This document shows, piece by piece, positions 56,326-64,000 of a DNA stretch of 64,000 bases (the first letter of the stretch is position 1; each line of letters begins with the position of its first letter). The translations under genes were made by a program, and so were the position numbers. Origin of the DNA: Phycisphaerales bacterium (GTDB taxonomy: Bacteria > Planctomycetota > Phycisphaerae > Phycisphaerales > UBA1924); assembly GCA_029260495.1 (NCBI GenBank), contig JAJDDD010000009.1, positions 622,266 through 686,265 on the forward strand. Reading direction: 5' to 3'. The notes beneath the pieces were generated by a model that did not search any database, was not told the DNA's origin, and saw only the letters and a list, made by a program, of their open reading frames with translations.

Positions 56326-57123
56326 ATGGCGCAACTCGGACGGTTCATCTCGGCCTTTCTGACTGATTTTGGCGCGTTTTGTCGTTTTGTCTGCGTTGCG
56401 TTGGCAGGGTTTTTCTTTGGCGTTCGCACCTGGGCGCGATGGTGGAGAGTGGCGCCGCAACTTTATCGGATTGGATCGACGTCGATCCCGGTTTTGATTT
56501 TGACGGGCGCGTTCATTGGGGCGGTGTTGGCGTTGGAGAGCTTTAACGGCTTCGCCTCGATCGGGCAGCAGAATCGAATCGGCGGTGTGATCAGCATTTC
56601 GATTGTGAAGCAGATCGGGCCGGTGCTGGCGGCGGTGATGCTTGCGGGGCGGGTTGGTTGTTCGCTGGCGGCGGAACTTGGTTCGATGCGGGTGACGGAG
56701 CAGCTTGACGCGATGAGCGTGATGGCGGCGGATCCGGTGCGTGTGCTGGTAGTGCCGCGCGTGTTGGCGTGCGTCGCGATGATTCCTGCGCTGACGATTG
56801 TTTCCAACGCGTTTGGCATATTCGGGGGGTGGGTGGTGAGCACGCAACTCTACAACGCCAACCCGATTCAGTATTGGGAGTTCACGGAATCAATGCTGAC
56901 GTGGTTTGACGTGTTCAATGGGCTGGTGAAATCTGTTTTCTTCGGACTCGCGATTGGTTTGATTGCGTGCTACAAGGGGTTTCACTGCAAACCCGGCGCT
57001 GCAGGTGTTGGCGCTGCAACCACAGCGGCGTTTGTGACCAGCTTTGTCGCGATCATCATCTTGAACTTGGTGTTGGCGAAAGTGCTGAACGACATCGATC
57101 TAATTCGCACCAGCGGTGGGTGA
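56326..57123 (+). CDS. mlaE: MlaE-family ABC lipid-transport permease
   Basis: A 265-residue permease of the MlaE/YrbE family, part of ABC systems that move phospholipids across the envelope. Family motifs are IPVLILTGAFIGAVLALESF, then QIGPVLAAVMLAGRVGCSLA, AELGSMRVTEQLDAM and the C-terminal GFHCKPGAAGVGAATTAAFV. Five or six helices are predicted. The partners, ATPase MlaF and lipid-binding MlaD, are not in the window on either side, so this is an isolated subunit or its partners lie elsewhere. Confidence 0.93.
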   Translation: MAQLGRFISAFLTDFGAFCRFVCVALAGFFFGVRTWARWWRVAPQLYRIGSTSIPVLILTGAFIGAVLALESFNGFASIGQQNRIGGVISISIVKQIGPVLAAVMLAGRVGCSLAAELGSMRVTEQLDAMSVMAADPVRVLVVPRVLACVAMIPALTIVSNAFGIFGGWVVSTQLYNANPIQYWEFTESMLTWFDVFNGLVKSVFFGLAIGLIACYKGFHCKPGAAGVGAATTAAFVTSFVAIIILNLVLAKVLNDIDLIRTSGG

Positions 57124-57195
57124 TCGATGATGTAGGCGCAGCGCCATTGATCAACGAGGCGATCGCGGCGTTTCTGATTCGAACTTGTTTTGATT

Positions 57196-57972
57196 TTAGC
57201 GACGACGTCGCGCTGTCGAGACGAACGCACAGAGGCCAAGGCCAAAGCCCGCCAATGCAACAGGCGTCGGCAGTGGAACCATCTGACCCAAGCCGTAGGA
57301 AAGCCGCGCGAGTGAGATGTCCTTGGCGGCCTCGCGCAGGACGATTTTGTCGATCAACGTCTCAGAGTTGAACTCCAGAACGTTGAAATCGAAATAGCCG
57401 CGACTCGAACCGAGCTGGACATAGGCGTCCATGAGGTTCGTCTGTTCGCTGAAGACTCGCCAGCCCTGGTCGATGACATGGACGAAGAGGACGGGATCGT
57501 CCTTATCACCCCAGCCGTCGCCGGCGCGGAATCGGCGCAGCTCAACCTGGACAGAATCACCCGGGACGGGATTATCAAAGTTGACGAGGATCTCCTCATG
57601 ACCTTCTTCGTCGCCTTCGATTCCGCCGCCGCCCACGCCTGTCATGTTTTGCGAGCCGACGCCATTACTCAGGAAGTAGATCGCCGCCTCGGATCCCGGG
57701 GCGAGGGCGTCGAAGACGCTGTTTTCATCAATCCCGGCGCGGGCGGAGAGCATGAAGTCAGCCATGACGCCGTCGCTGACTTGCGGGCGATATGCAGCGC
57801 CCATGTTTCCCGCTTGCTGATCGCGGGAACGCAGCGACACACTGACAGACTCAGCCATCACGGTCGGCGCGAAGAGACATACCACGCTCAATCCAAGGAT
57901 ACACCTGACAATGCTGCGCAAAAAACTCCCCAATCTCCCGGCTTTTCCTGACGGGGCTGGACAGTTCACCAA
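57196..57972 (-). CDS. Exported protein with PEP-CTERM-like sorting tail
   Basis: A protein of up to 258 residues. A signal peptide is seen at SIVRCILGLSVVCLFAPTVM and the cleavage after AES. The body is beta-rich with VQVELRRFRAGDGWGDKDDP and a lectin- or sandwich-like pattern, with no identified family. The tail VPLPTPVALAGFGLGLCAFV followed by STARRRR is a clear PEP-CTERM-type signal. The start is uncertain: TTG 57972 gives the full frame, while TTG 57921, 4 bases after GGGGAG, would give a more normal signal peptide. The gene is isolated between mlaE and nuoC. Confidence 0.78.
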   Translation of the reverse strand: MVNCPAPSGKAGRLGSFLRSIVRCILGLSVVCLFAPTVMAESVSVSLRSRDQQAGNMGAAYRPQVSDGVMADFMLSARAGIDENSVFDALAPGSEAAIYFLSNGVGSQNMTGVGGGGIEGDEEGHEEILVNFDNPVPGDSVQVELRRFRAGDGWGDKDDPVLFVHVIDQGWRVFSEQTNLMDAYVQLGSSRGYFDFNVLEFNSETLIDKIVLREAAKDISLARLSYGLGQMVPLPTPVALAGFGLGLCAFVSTARRRR

Positions 57973-58111
57973 CTGTCAGCCGCGCTCCATTTCCCTAACA
58001 ACAACAAGACAAGCTTGTTATTGGGACACCTTCGCAATATACGGGGCATCGACCCCCTGAACAAGGGTTTTCTCAGACGTATTTCCGCCAATGCTCCTGA
58101 GATGTGGTTTG

Positions 58112-58669
58112 TCAGGCGTCCGTGCGGTCAATCACGCGATATGTTTCGCGTTCGCCGCGCCCGCGGAGGGGGTAGTCCTTGCGCAAGGGATGGGCGGGGT
58201 AGTCCTTCCAGAGGAGGATTCGGCGGAGGTCGGGGTGGTTGCGGAAGCGGATGCCGAACATGTCGAAGACTTCGCGTTCGGTCCATTCGGCGCCGGGCCA
58301 GATATCGCAGACGCTGTCAAGGTAGAGGGCTGGGTCTTCGTCGATTCCGTCGGTGGGCAAGCTGGGATCGAGAAAGACCTTCATGAAGAGCCGGTCGTCG
58401 CGGGTGTAGCTCACGAGGTTGTAGATGACGCTGAACCTGCCTGGCATTGGCGTGGGATAGTCAAGGTAATCGATGCCGATCACGTCGGAGAGGAAGTTGA
58501 AATCGCAACGATCGTCGTGGCGCAAGAAGGCGAGCACTTTGTGGAGGTTGCCTGGCTCGACAATCAGCGTGGACTGGCCGCGAAACTCGGTGGCTCGGAA
58601 TCGAACCGCGGGGAATGCTTCCTTGACGATTTTGAAGACTGGGTGATCGAGATTTGGTTTGCTCGCCAT
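58112..58669 (-). CDS. nuoC: NADH-quinone oxidoreductase subunit C
   Basis: A 185-residue NuoC (30-kDa subunit) of respiratory complex I, part of the peripheral arm. Motifs are FNFLSDVIGIDYLDYP, FSVIYNLVSYTRDDRLFMKV and the 30-kDa signature WPGAEWTEREVFDMFGIRF, then GHPDLRRILL-like NHPDLRRILLWKDYPAHPLR. Normally it sits in a large nuo operon between nuoB and nuoD; here neither neighbour is a nuo gene, so complex I genes are dispersed in this organism, or this is an extra copy. TAGGAT lies 6 bases before the ATG and no Shine-Dalgarno sequence is present. Confidence 0.95.
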   Translation of the reverse strand: MASKPNLDHPVFKIVKEAFPAVRFRATEFRGQSTLIVEPGNLHKVLAFLRHDDRCDFNFLSDVIGIDYLDYPTPMPGRFSVIYNLVSYTRDDRLFMKVFLDPSLPTDGIDEDPALYLDSVCDIWPGAEWTEREVFDMFGIRFRNHPDLRRILLWKDYPAHPLRKDYPLRGRGERETYRVIDRTDA

Positions 58670-58675
58670 GTGGGC

Positions 58676-58681
58676 ATCCTA
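58676..58681 (-). promoter_or_regulatory. -10-like box of nuoC (leaderless start)
   Basis: TAGGAT on the minus strand, 6 bases before the nuoC ATG. The same hexamer precedes the response regulator gene at 7 bases. Confidence 0.5.
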
Positions 58682-58848
58682 CAAGCTGAACGTCGCTTTC
58701 GCCCCCCTACTTCCTCTCCATCTCCTGACGGTAGAGCGAGCGACCCGGTCGGGGTCATCGTCCGCTCGGTTTACACGTTCACGAGGTGAACGCTGGTTGC
58801 CCGATGGTCCCTGCCGCTCGTTGGTTCAATCCCATCAGGAGACGCCTT

Positions 58849-59118
58849 ATGGTCGCTGAAGCCCGCTCTCTTCGCCGAATGTTTTCAAACCGCTCCCGCC
58901 GCATGAGTGCGCCTGTTCCTGGGGCTGGCGCGCTGATCGAGAGAATCCAATCGCTGAACCCGACCGCGACTGCGGAGCGGCTGGCGGGCTTTGATGCTCC
59001 GGCATTGAGGCTTTATCTGGAGCACCTGCTTTTTCAGAGGACGCCGCGCGGGACGAGCCGGTCTTGGGATCGGCCGGGAGATACAGATGCAATTGTGACT
59101 CGCGAACCGGCGGATTAG
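58849..59118 (+). CDS. Small conserved-looking protein of unknown function
   Basis: An 89-residue soluble protein. The N-terminal third is basic; the rest reads ALIERIQSLNPTATAERLAG, then FDAPALRLYLEHLLFQRTPR and RSWDRPGDTDAIVTREPAD. The helix pair and the closing W-x-RPGDTxAIV-RE pattern look like a short protein seen in planctomycete genomes, but I recall no function. The start ATG at 58849 has an excellent AGGAG with a 7-base spacer, which argues that the frame is real. It is divergent from nuoC and converges on the GNAT gene. Confidence 0.6.
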   Translation: MVAEARSLRRMFSNRSRRMSAPVPGAGALIERIQSLNPTATAERLAGFDAPALRLYLEHLLFQRTPRGTSRSWDRPGDTDAIVTREPAD

Positions 59119-59140
59119 CACATCGTACGATGGCGGGCGG

Positions 59141-59653
59141 TCATGCTTCGGAGTCGAGATCCGCAAACTCGGGTGCATAACGAACGAGTCCTTGTATTGA
59201 CGCCAATGCGTCAGGAACCAGTTCAATTGCCATGAACTCATCACCAGCCCCGTATTCATTTTCGAGCTTCCACTGAGCGGCTGAGCGGAACCCGAATCGC
59301 ATGTAATACGCCGGCTCGCCGAGCACGACGCAGAATGTTTGAGTTGAATTTTTACAGGCTCTGAGACCATCGCGGATCAGTTGACTGCCAACACCCTGTC
59401 GCTGAACAGAGGGATGCACGGCGACGGGAGCGAGACCGACGCCTCGTCCTGCTGGTTTTGCCTCGATCGCAACCGAGCTGAACACAATGTGGCCGACAAT
59501 GCTGCTCTCTAACTCAGCCACCAGAGAAGTTACAAGTCGTTCGGCGTTCCGCAGTGAACGTACGAGATTTGCTTCTGCTTCTGTGGGGAAAGCTGTGACA
59601 AGCACGTTATGGATAGCGGTGATATCGGATGGCTTTTCATGCCGGATGCGCAT
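59141..59653 (-). CDS. GNAT-family N-acetyltransferase
   Basis: A 170-residue acetyl-CoA-dependent N-acetyltransferase of the YhbS-like subgroup. The fold begins IRHEKPSDITAIHNVLVTAF, and the acetyl-CoA pyrophosphate loop is VHPSVQRQGVGSQLIRDGL (Q/RxxGxG/A motif). FCVVLGEPAYYMRFGFRSA near the C-terminus is typical of YhbS-like members. The acceptor is unknown: a small molecule or a protein amine. GGAG is 9 bases before the ATG. It converges on the small 89-residue gene. Confidence 0.9.
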   Translation of the reverse strand: MRIRHEKPSDITAIHNVLVTAFPTEAEANLVRSLRNAERLVTSLVAELESSIVGHIVFSSVAIEAKPAGRGVGLAPVAVHPSVQRQGVGSQLIRDGLRACKNSTQTFCVVLGEPAYYMRFGFRSAAQWKLENEYGAGDEFMAIELVPDALASIQGLVRYAPEFADLDSEA

Positions 59654-59730
59654 CAGAAATCACTCCAAAGTATTGGGAGATTTGGTGTGCTGCCCCATGG
59701 GTTGAAGCCTTGGCCTGCGCAGGAGATGAG

Positions 59731-60243
59731 CTATTGCTCACCCTTCATCTTTTTCATTTTCTGGAGGGCGGCTTCGAGTTGTCGCCGGAGCAGGCGGACG
59801 CGCAGGAGCGATTTGGCCCGCGTGACGAGCTCCAGGCGGTGGACCGGCTTGGTGAGGAAGTCGTCGGCGCCCGATTCGATTGCTCGCTCGATGTCGCCCA
59901 CTTCATTCAGGGCTGTCACCATCACGATGGGAATCTCGCGCGTGCGTGGGTCAGACTTGAGCTTGGCGCAGACCTGAAACCCGCTCATGCGAGGCATCAT
60001 GACATCGAGCAAAATGAGATCTGGAGGAGATGTTTCGACGGCGGCGACGGCTTCGACGCCATCATGGGCAACTCGCAACTCACACTCGAGCGATTCCAGG
60101 TAGGCGAGGAGGAGTTCGAGGTTTTGCTCGTTGTCATCGACGACGAGGATGGAGGCGGAGGCGAGGTCGGCGTCATCGAGAGCTGCGGGCAACTCGGTGG
60201 GGGCTGGAGCGTTGGTGTCGGGTTTTGTGGTCTGATTCGCCAT
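59731..60243 (-). CDS. Single-domain response regulator
   Basis: A 170-residue protein: an N-terminal Pro/Ala-rich stretch of about 28 residues and a single receiver domain. SILVVDDNEQNLELLLAYLE gives the acidic pocket, LILLDVMMPRMSG the phosphoacceptor Asp, and LTKPVHRLEL the conserved Lys. There is no output domain, so it signals by protein contact, as CheY or Spo0F do. The last 30 residues are a basic helix. No histidine kinase is nearby. The ATG at 60243 is chosen because TAGGAT lies 7 bases upstream; a longer start would give MLLMANQ. Confidence 0.88.
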   Translation of the reverse strand: MANQTTKPDTNAPAPTELPAALDDADLASASILVVDDNEQNLELLLAYLESLECELRVAHDGVEAVAAVETSPPDLILLDVMMPRMSGFQVCAKLKSDPRTREIPIVMVTALNEVGDIERAIESGADDFLTKPVHRLELVTRAKSLLRVRLLRRQLEAALQKMKKMKGEQ

Positions 60244-60250
60244 CAAGAGC

Positions 60251-60256
60251 ATCCTA
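60251..60256 (-). promoter_or_regulatory. -10-like box of the response regulator gene
   Basis: TAGGAT on the minus strand, 7 bases before the ATG at 60243, with no Shine-Dalgarno sequence: the leaderless arrangement also seen at nuoC. Confidence 0.45.
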
Positions 60257-60311
60257 CCGCGTGTTTCAGTAGGCTGCCTGCTCAGGCTGGGCTGACTTGA
60301 AACCTTCTGCT

Positions 60312-60317
60312 GCCTAT
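60312..60317 (+). promoter_or_regulatory. Candidate -10 box of the 60378 gene
   Basis: TATACT 60 bases upstream of the ATG at 60378, leaving a normal leader with AGGAG 8 bases before the start. It is the divergent partner of the response regulator promoter. Confidence 0.35.
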
Positions 60318-60377
60318 ACTTTCGCCGCCCCATTCTGACCCCGATTCTGTACCGATTCACGCCGAGGAGCGAAGCTG

Positions 60378-60857
60378 ATGGCGCAGGCTGTCTATAAGAA
60401 GCACACCCCCTGGGAAGACAAGTTCCAGAAGCCGACGTTTGAGGACTTGCGCAGCAGCTACAACAAGCAGCTGGGCGGGTTATTTGAAACGGCGCGGGAA
60501 CGGCTGCTCAAGCGCTGTCCAGTGGAGACGATCGTGTGGCACAGCCCGCCGTGGCGGTGGGCGATCGAGTATCGGGAGAATGCGGAGGACGAGCGGGCGG
60601 CTGCTTTCTTGATTGCGGACACGGAAGCTCCGCGGCTTGGAGCGCCGCTGCCGGCGGATTTCGCGGACGCAACCGTTGCGAATAAGAAGGTTAAGCGAGC
60701 TGTGGCGGATGTCATCAGCGGCGGGAAGCTTGTGCTGGGGATTCGCTGGGTTGACTGGCAGGTGCTCAACAAGACCAGCCTGGATGATGTGATGCAGGTG
60801 ATCGAGCGGTATTTTGCGCTTGGTGATGCCCCGGAAAAAACCAGCAAGAAGAAGTAG
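60378..60857 (+). CDS. Uncharacterised small soluble protein
   Basis: A 159-residue protein with no signal peptide or membrane helix. It is mixed alpha/beta, with a conserved-looking core SPPWRWAIEYRENAEDERAA and a C-terminal helix pair ending in a lysine-rich tail (EKTSKKK). The tryptophan-rich motif WHSPPWRWAIEY is distinctive, but I cannot name a family. AGGAG lies 8 bases before the ATG. It converges on the zinc-ribbon gene, 41 bases away. Confidence 0.65.
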   Translation: MAQAVYKKHTPWEDKFQKPTFEDLRSSYNKQLGGLFETARERLLKRCPVETIVWHSPPWRWAIEYRENAEDERAAAFLIADTEAPRLGAPLPADFADATVANKKVKRAVADVISGGKLVLGIRWVDWQVLNKTSLDDVMQVIERYFALGDAPEKTSKKK

Positions 60858-60898
60858 ACATTGAAGGCAAGCGGCGCCGAGCATGGGGCGTTGGCAAG

Positions 60899-61813
60899 CT
60901 ATGTTCCGGCGGCGTTTCTTTCGTCGTTCTCTTCATCTTCACTTGGTGGCTGGGTCCACGCACTATTGCGCCAGAGCGTTGCGCTGGCGTCAATATTGAA
61001 TCGGGCGGCGAGTTCGTCTGCTGCAGCATCGCGTAGCGGAGCGCCGTGATCGCGCGAGAGTTGCGCAGCCCATGACTTGTGCACGCCGCGCAATAGGATG
61101 GCCTCCAGTCGCAGGTGGGCCATGAGCTGCCGATCTGAAAGATCGGGCCCGGGATTGCCGCCGCATGTGTAGCAGAGTCTGTGTTGTTGATCGTCATCGA
61201 TGTTTGATCGCACGATTCTTCGATTGTTGCACTCGTGACAGATGGGCTCTGTATCGAGTTCATGTTCGATATTGACGGCTGCTTCAATGAGCAACGATTC
61301 GTGGCGATTGAGCAACTCGGCGACTTCAGGCCGCACGAGCAATGCCTTTGATCGGCGATAATCACCGCTGCGATAGAGACCCAGTGCCTCACTGAGCGCG
61401 AGAGCGGCGGCGTCGGTCGGGCCGACAGTGTCGCCACTGAGATCGACTATTTCCTCAGATGGACTCAGGTTCCTTGCGAGGGCGAAGAGCCATCGACGTT
61501 CATCATTTGTTGTGGAAAGGTCCGCGAGGGCCAGGCACACACTTGCGCCAAGGCGCGGAGCTGGAGAGACGCGATCAATCTCGAAAGCGAGCACGAAGAG
61601 ATGTTGGGCCAAAGCTGTGTCGGCCGGATGCTCCGCTTCGTAGGCGACCTCCTCAGCCAGCTCGAAGTACGCCATAGCGTTGACGCCGTTAAGTGACGTT
61701 AAGCGTTCATTCAGATCGCTGACGATTTCGTCTGCGGCAATTTCGGTTGCGAGCCACGCGCTGCATGTGAAGATAGCGATGATGATTACGAGTCTGGTGG
61801 GGCGGAACCTCAT
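60899..61813 (-). CDS. Uncharacterised exported protein with zinc-ribbon-like cysteines
   Basis: A 304-residue protein with a signal peptide (MRFRPTRLVIIIAIFTCSAW, cleavage near AADE). The middle is mostly helical with a TPR-like feel (LALSEALGLYRSGDYRRSKA). Two CxxC pairs, in ICHECNNRRIV and LCYTCGGNPGP, form a zinc-ribbon-like or disulfide unit near residue 200; as the protein seems exported, disulfides are also possible. The C-terminus is acidic. Its start overlaps the preceding gene's stop as ATGA, so the two are one operon. No function can be assigned. Confidence 0.68.
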   Translation of the reverse strand: MRFRPTRLVIIIAIFTCSAWLATEIAADEIVSDLNERLTSLNGVNAMAYFELAEEVAYEAEHPADTALAQHLFVLAFEIDRVSPAPRLGASVCLALADLSTTNDERRWLFALARNLSPSEEIVDLSGDTVGPTDAAALALSEALGLYRSGDYRRSKALLVRPEVAELLNRHESLLIEAAVNIEHELDTEPICHECNNRRIVRSNIDDDQQHRLCYTCGGNPGPDLSDRQLMAHLRLEAILLRGVHKSWAAQLSRDHGAPLRDAAADELAARFNIDASATLWRNSAWTQPPSEDEENDERNAAGT

Positions 61814-63999
61814 GAATCATCTCCTGACTGATCAACGCCAAGACGAATCATCCACAGGCGGAGCATATTCAACTCTGTGCGCAGGATTTGGTCGTCGATG
61901 CTGGCAGCACTTCGGCGTTCACTTGAAAGTTTTTGCATGGTCGCTTCAACATCCTGCGCTCTACTCGGCCGTTCGGAGGCAATGATGTGGGCCATTGCTT
62001 CAGCGGCGCCGACCTGGGCGGCGGCGAATCGCTGCACCAGGCCTTTGGCGATTTGCATTCTGCCGCGGTGGCGGCGGTCGATTTCAGCCAGGGCTCGAGG
62101 CGAGCGCGCGCCTAACGCAAAGCGGTCAGCCTCGCGGCGCCAGGCGCGCCAGAGCTTGAGCGCTGAGCCAGCTGGAGTTTCACTCAACCGGCCGGTGACA
62201 GATCCTGGAGAGACGCCTCCGAGAGCTGCGACGATGTTTTCATAGGAAGCACCGATGGTGTCCGCCATCGCATCGACCTGCCCAAGTTCGCCGCGACCTG
62301 CCATCAGTTCAATCAACGTTTCCACAAGAGTCCGGCGCGCTTGCTGCATCCATCTTGGATCCTTCACGGATGGAAGGCTTTCGTTGGTGATGTCTTCGAT
62401 CAGTTCGCTGGTTTCGATTCGGCGCGGGGCTCTGGGAAGTGTTTCGAGAACGCCATTGACGACAGTTGCTTCCTGACGCCGTTGTCGAATTAATCGACGG
62501 GCTCGTTCGCGGATTTCCTTGCTCCCTGTGAGCATGGCTGCTTCGGCGAGGGTGTCGGCGTCAATCTGGCCCAGAGGGTGGCGAATCTCGGACAAAGTCA
62601 AGATCGCATCAAGGCGATCTGAGGCTCTTCCTGCAGAGAGAAAGGCCAGGGACCAGTCTCCGTCGCGATAGGCGGCAGCTTCATCTACGCTGGCGCCGCC
62701 GCCCTGGGTAGCTGCGATCGCTCGATCAATTGGCCCCCACAAATCAGAGACCACGCTGAATGCGTCCTGATCATTGCCCACCCATTTCATAGCAGCGGCT
62801 GCGTTCAGGCGGGAAATGGCGGCGGCATGGGCGAGTGTGCGAAGGATCGCACCTTGTTCGATCGGACGATTGATTTCATCGCGGGCTGCGCGGGTCCAGG
62901 CGACCGTGAATGCGTCGATTACGGTCTTGCGCGCGATGTTCCAGGCGCTGGTGTAGCGATCGCGCAACGCTTCACGCTCTTCAGGTTTTGCTGATCGAGC
63001 GAGCGCCATGGAGAGACCCACACCCGGCGCCTGTGATTCTCGCATCAGCCATTCTGTGACGACGGCGAGTTCTTGTGTTGGTATTTTCATGGCGCCGAGC
63101 CAGGTGACGAGGCGAAGCTGCGCCTGCGTTGGGCTGCTCAATCGCTCGTCACCTCTGCGGGCGCCCCAGTCCAGTTGCTCGAGAAGCAGCGCCAGGGCGT
63201 TGCGCACATTGGAATCTTTTGAGGGAGTGCGATCCACTGCTTGAAGAAGTGCTTCACTGGCGTCAAGAAACATTTCTTCGCGAAGGCGTTTTCGTTCGCT
63301 CTCACCGGGCGCCGGGATAAGCTGGGAGACTCCTGCCACGTTGACGATCCAGTCGCGCCACACATCGAGTCTTTGTTCGCTGGTTTCATTCTGAAGTGGA
63401 GCATGAAGCCTGTTCACAGCGTGTTCGAGCGCGACCTGGGCGCCTTCTGTGAAGGTTAGTTTGTTCGTTGGGCGCGCGCCTGCAAGCATTGTGCTTAATT
63501 GGCTGGTGATTTCAGTGCTTGCGCCCGGCGCCAGCTCGCGCTCGCGCGACAGGCGGGTGAGCATTCCTGAGGCCCAGACAAACCTGCGAAGCTGATCGGC
63601 ATTCAACTCCCCACGCCAGGATTCACGAGCTTCACCGCCGGTCGCAACTGCATTGATGGCGCGCCTGGCGGATTCTGATCCCGCGGGCGCTCGATAGAGA
63701 AAGTCCGTCACCGCTTCGTTTGCCGCGGTGAGAGCAGCGGGTTCGAATTCAGGCCACTGGATCGCGAGCTCGCGTATCGCTTTTTCAAATCGCCACGCGG
63801 CATCGCCGGGATTGCGCCCGTATCGTGCGCTGGCGTCGCGCAGAGCGCCCAACACTTCGGCGGGCTCGCGCAGCGCGAGCGCTTCACGGATACGGTGCGC
63901 CTGGGCATCGGAGGCTTCATCAATTTTGCGGCTTGATTGCGCTTCCGCGTCGGCCGCCCCAGTTCCCGACGGCTGCGCTTGCGGTTGCTGGAGTGTCAC
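61810..63999 (-). CDS. Large uncharacterised helical protein, 5' end cut by window
   Basis: At least 729 codons are visible; the frame runs to the window edge, and the first visible codon, GTG, is followed by a low-complexity Gln/Ala/Ser segment (LQQPQAQPSGTGAADAEAQS), so the true start, perhaps with a signal peptide, is probably beyond. The whole protein looks alpha-helical, with HEAT/TPR-like helix pairs (for example ALLLEQLDWGARRGDERLSS and WASGMLTRLSRERELAPGAS) but no clear repeats. No membrane segment or catalytic motif is visible. The C-terminus overlaps the next gene by 4 bases (ATGA). Confidence 0.7.
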   Translation of the reverse strand: MTLQQPQAQPSGTGAADAEAQSSRKIDEASDAQAHRIREALALREPAEVLGALRDASARYGRNPGDAAWRFEKAIRELAIQWPEFEPAALTAANEAVTDFLYRAPAGSESARRAINAVATGGEARESWRGELNADQLRRFVWASGMLTRLSRERELAPGASTEITSQLSTMLAGARPTNKLTFTEGAQVALEHAVNRLHAPLQNETSEQRLDVWRDWIVNVAGVSQLIPAPGESERKRLREEMFLDASEALLQAVDRTPSKDSNVRNALALLLEQLDWGARRGDERLSSPTQAQLRLVTWLGAMKIPTQELAVVTEWLMRESQAPGVGLSMALARSAKPEEREALRDRYTSAWNIARKTVIDAFTVAWTRAARDEINRPIEQGAILRTLAHAAAISRLNAAAAMKWVGNDQDAFSVVSDLWGPIDRAIAATQGGGASVDEAAAYRDGDWSLAFLSAGRASDRLDAILTLSEIRHPLGQIDADTLAEAAMLTGSKEIRERARRLIRQRRQEATVVNGVLETLPRAPRRIETSELIEDITNESLPSVKDPRWMQQARRTLVETLIELMAGRGELGQVDAMADTIGASYENIVAALGGVSPGSVTGRLSETPAGSALKLWRAWRREADRFALGARSPRALAEIDRRHRGRMQIAKGLVQRFAAAQVGAAEAMAHIIASERPSRAQDVEATMQKLSSERRSAASIDDQILRTELNMLRLWMIRLGVDQSGDDS

Positions 64000-64000
64000 C

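Overview
The window looks like chromosomal DNA from a planctomycete, most likely of the class Phycisphaerae. The clues are two large Ser/Thr kinases fused to a transmembrane helix and TPR arrays, proteins ending in a VPLPT- or VPMP-helix-RRRR sorting tail, a GC-type dockerin at the end of an FG-GAP protein, a Minf_1886-family protein, ResB/CcsA cytochrome c assembly, and GC-rich DNA with many isolated genes. There are about 53 protein genes. I saw no rRNA, tRNA, CRISPR array or insertion sequence. Both edge genes are cut by the window.

Layout. 1-9 kb: the end of a TPR protein, trpB, then two paralogous receptor-like kinases with a short gene remnant between them. 9-12.4 kb: a leftward group with DinB-like, DUF1801-like, MFS and alpha/beta hydrolase genes. 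12.5-17.6 kb: a manganese/zinc-type uptake locus. It has mntR facing a four-gene ABC operon, and both permeases carry a fused C-terminal DtxR-like domain. A palindrome resembling an MntR box lies on the -10 element of the operon promoter. 17.7-21.1 kb: VOC protein, DinG-type helicase, exported P-domain protein. 21.5-25 kb: tyrosine catabolism (hppD, hmgA) with a lone CoA-transferase A subunit diverging from hmgA. 25-28.6 kb: M48 lipoprotein protease, FG-GAP/dockerin protein, M19 dipeptidase.

28.7-31.7 kb: ECF sigma factor, a probable membrane anti-sigma factor and an exported protein. 31.8-35.6 kb: typA and proS, followed by a candidate XerCD dif site. 35.7-37.2 kb: LapA-domain protein and an autoregulated-looking arsR-SRPBCC-YjbR operon. 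37.3-41.2 kb: an AraC regulator and two exported proteins; the third gene is clearly less GC-rich and may have been acquired. 41.3-46.8 kb: putA and a DUF4139 protein. 46.9-55.2 kb: AI-2E-type permease, Minf_1886 protein, then a leftward resB-ccsA-mpg operon and an amidohydrolase. 55.3-64 kb: OmpA-type lipoprotein, MlaE permease, PEP-CTERM-like protein, nuoC, small conserved protein, GNAT, response regulator and three uncharacterised genes.

Two patterns cut across the genes. First, at eleven or so gene starts a -10-like hexamer (TACACT, TACAAT, TAGGAT and relatives) sits only 6-8 bases before the start codon with no Shine-Dalgarno sequence, which predicts widespread leaderless transcription. 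Other genes (mntC, mntR, the DUF4139 gene, the OmpA lipoprotein, the 89-residue gene) have ordinary Shine-Dalgarno sequences. Second, the G/C strand bias changes sign sharply inside putA near 43.3 kb, and the surrounding segment holds the dif candidate.
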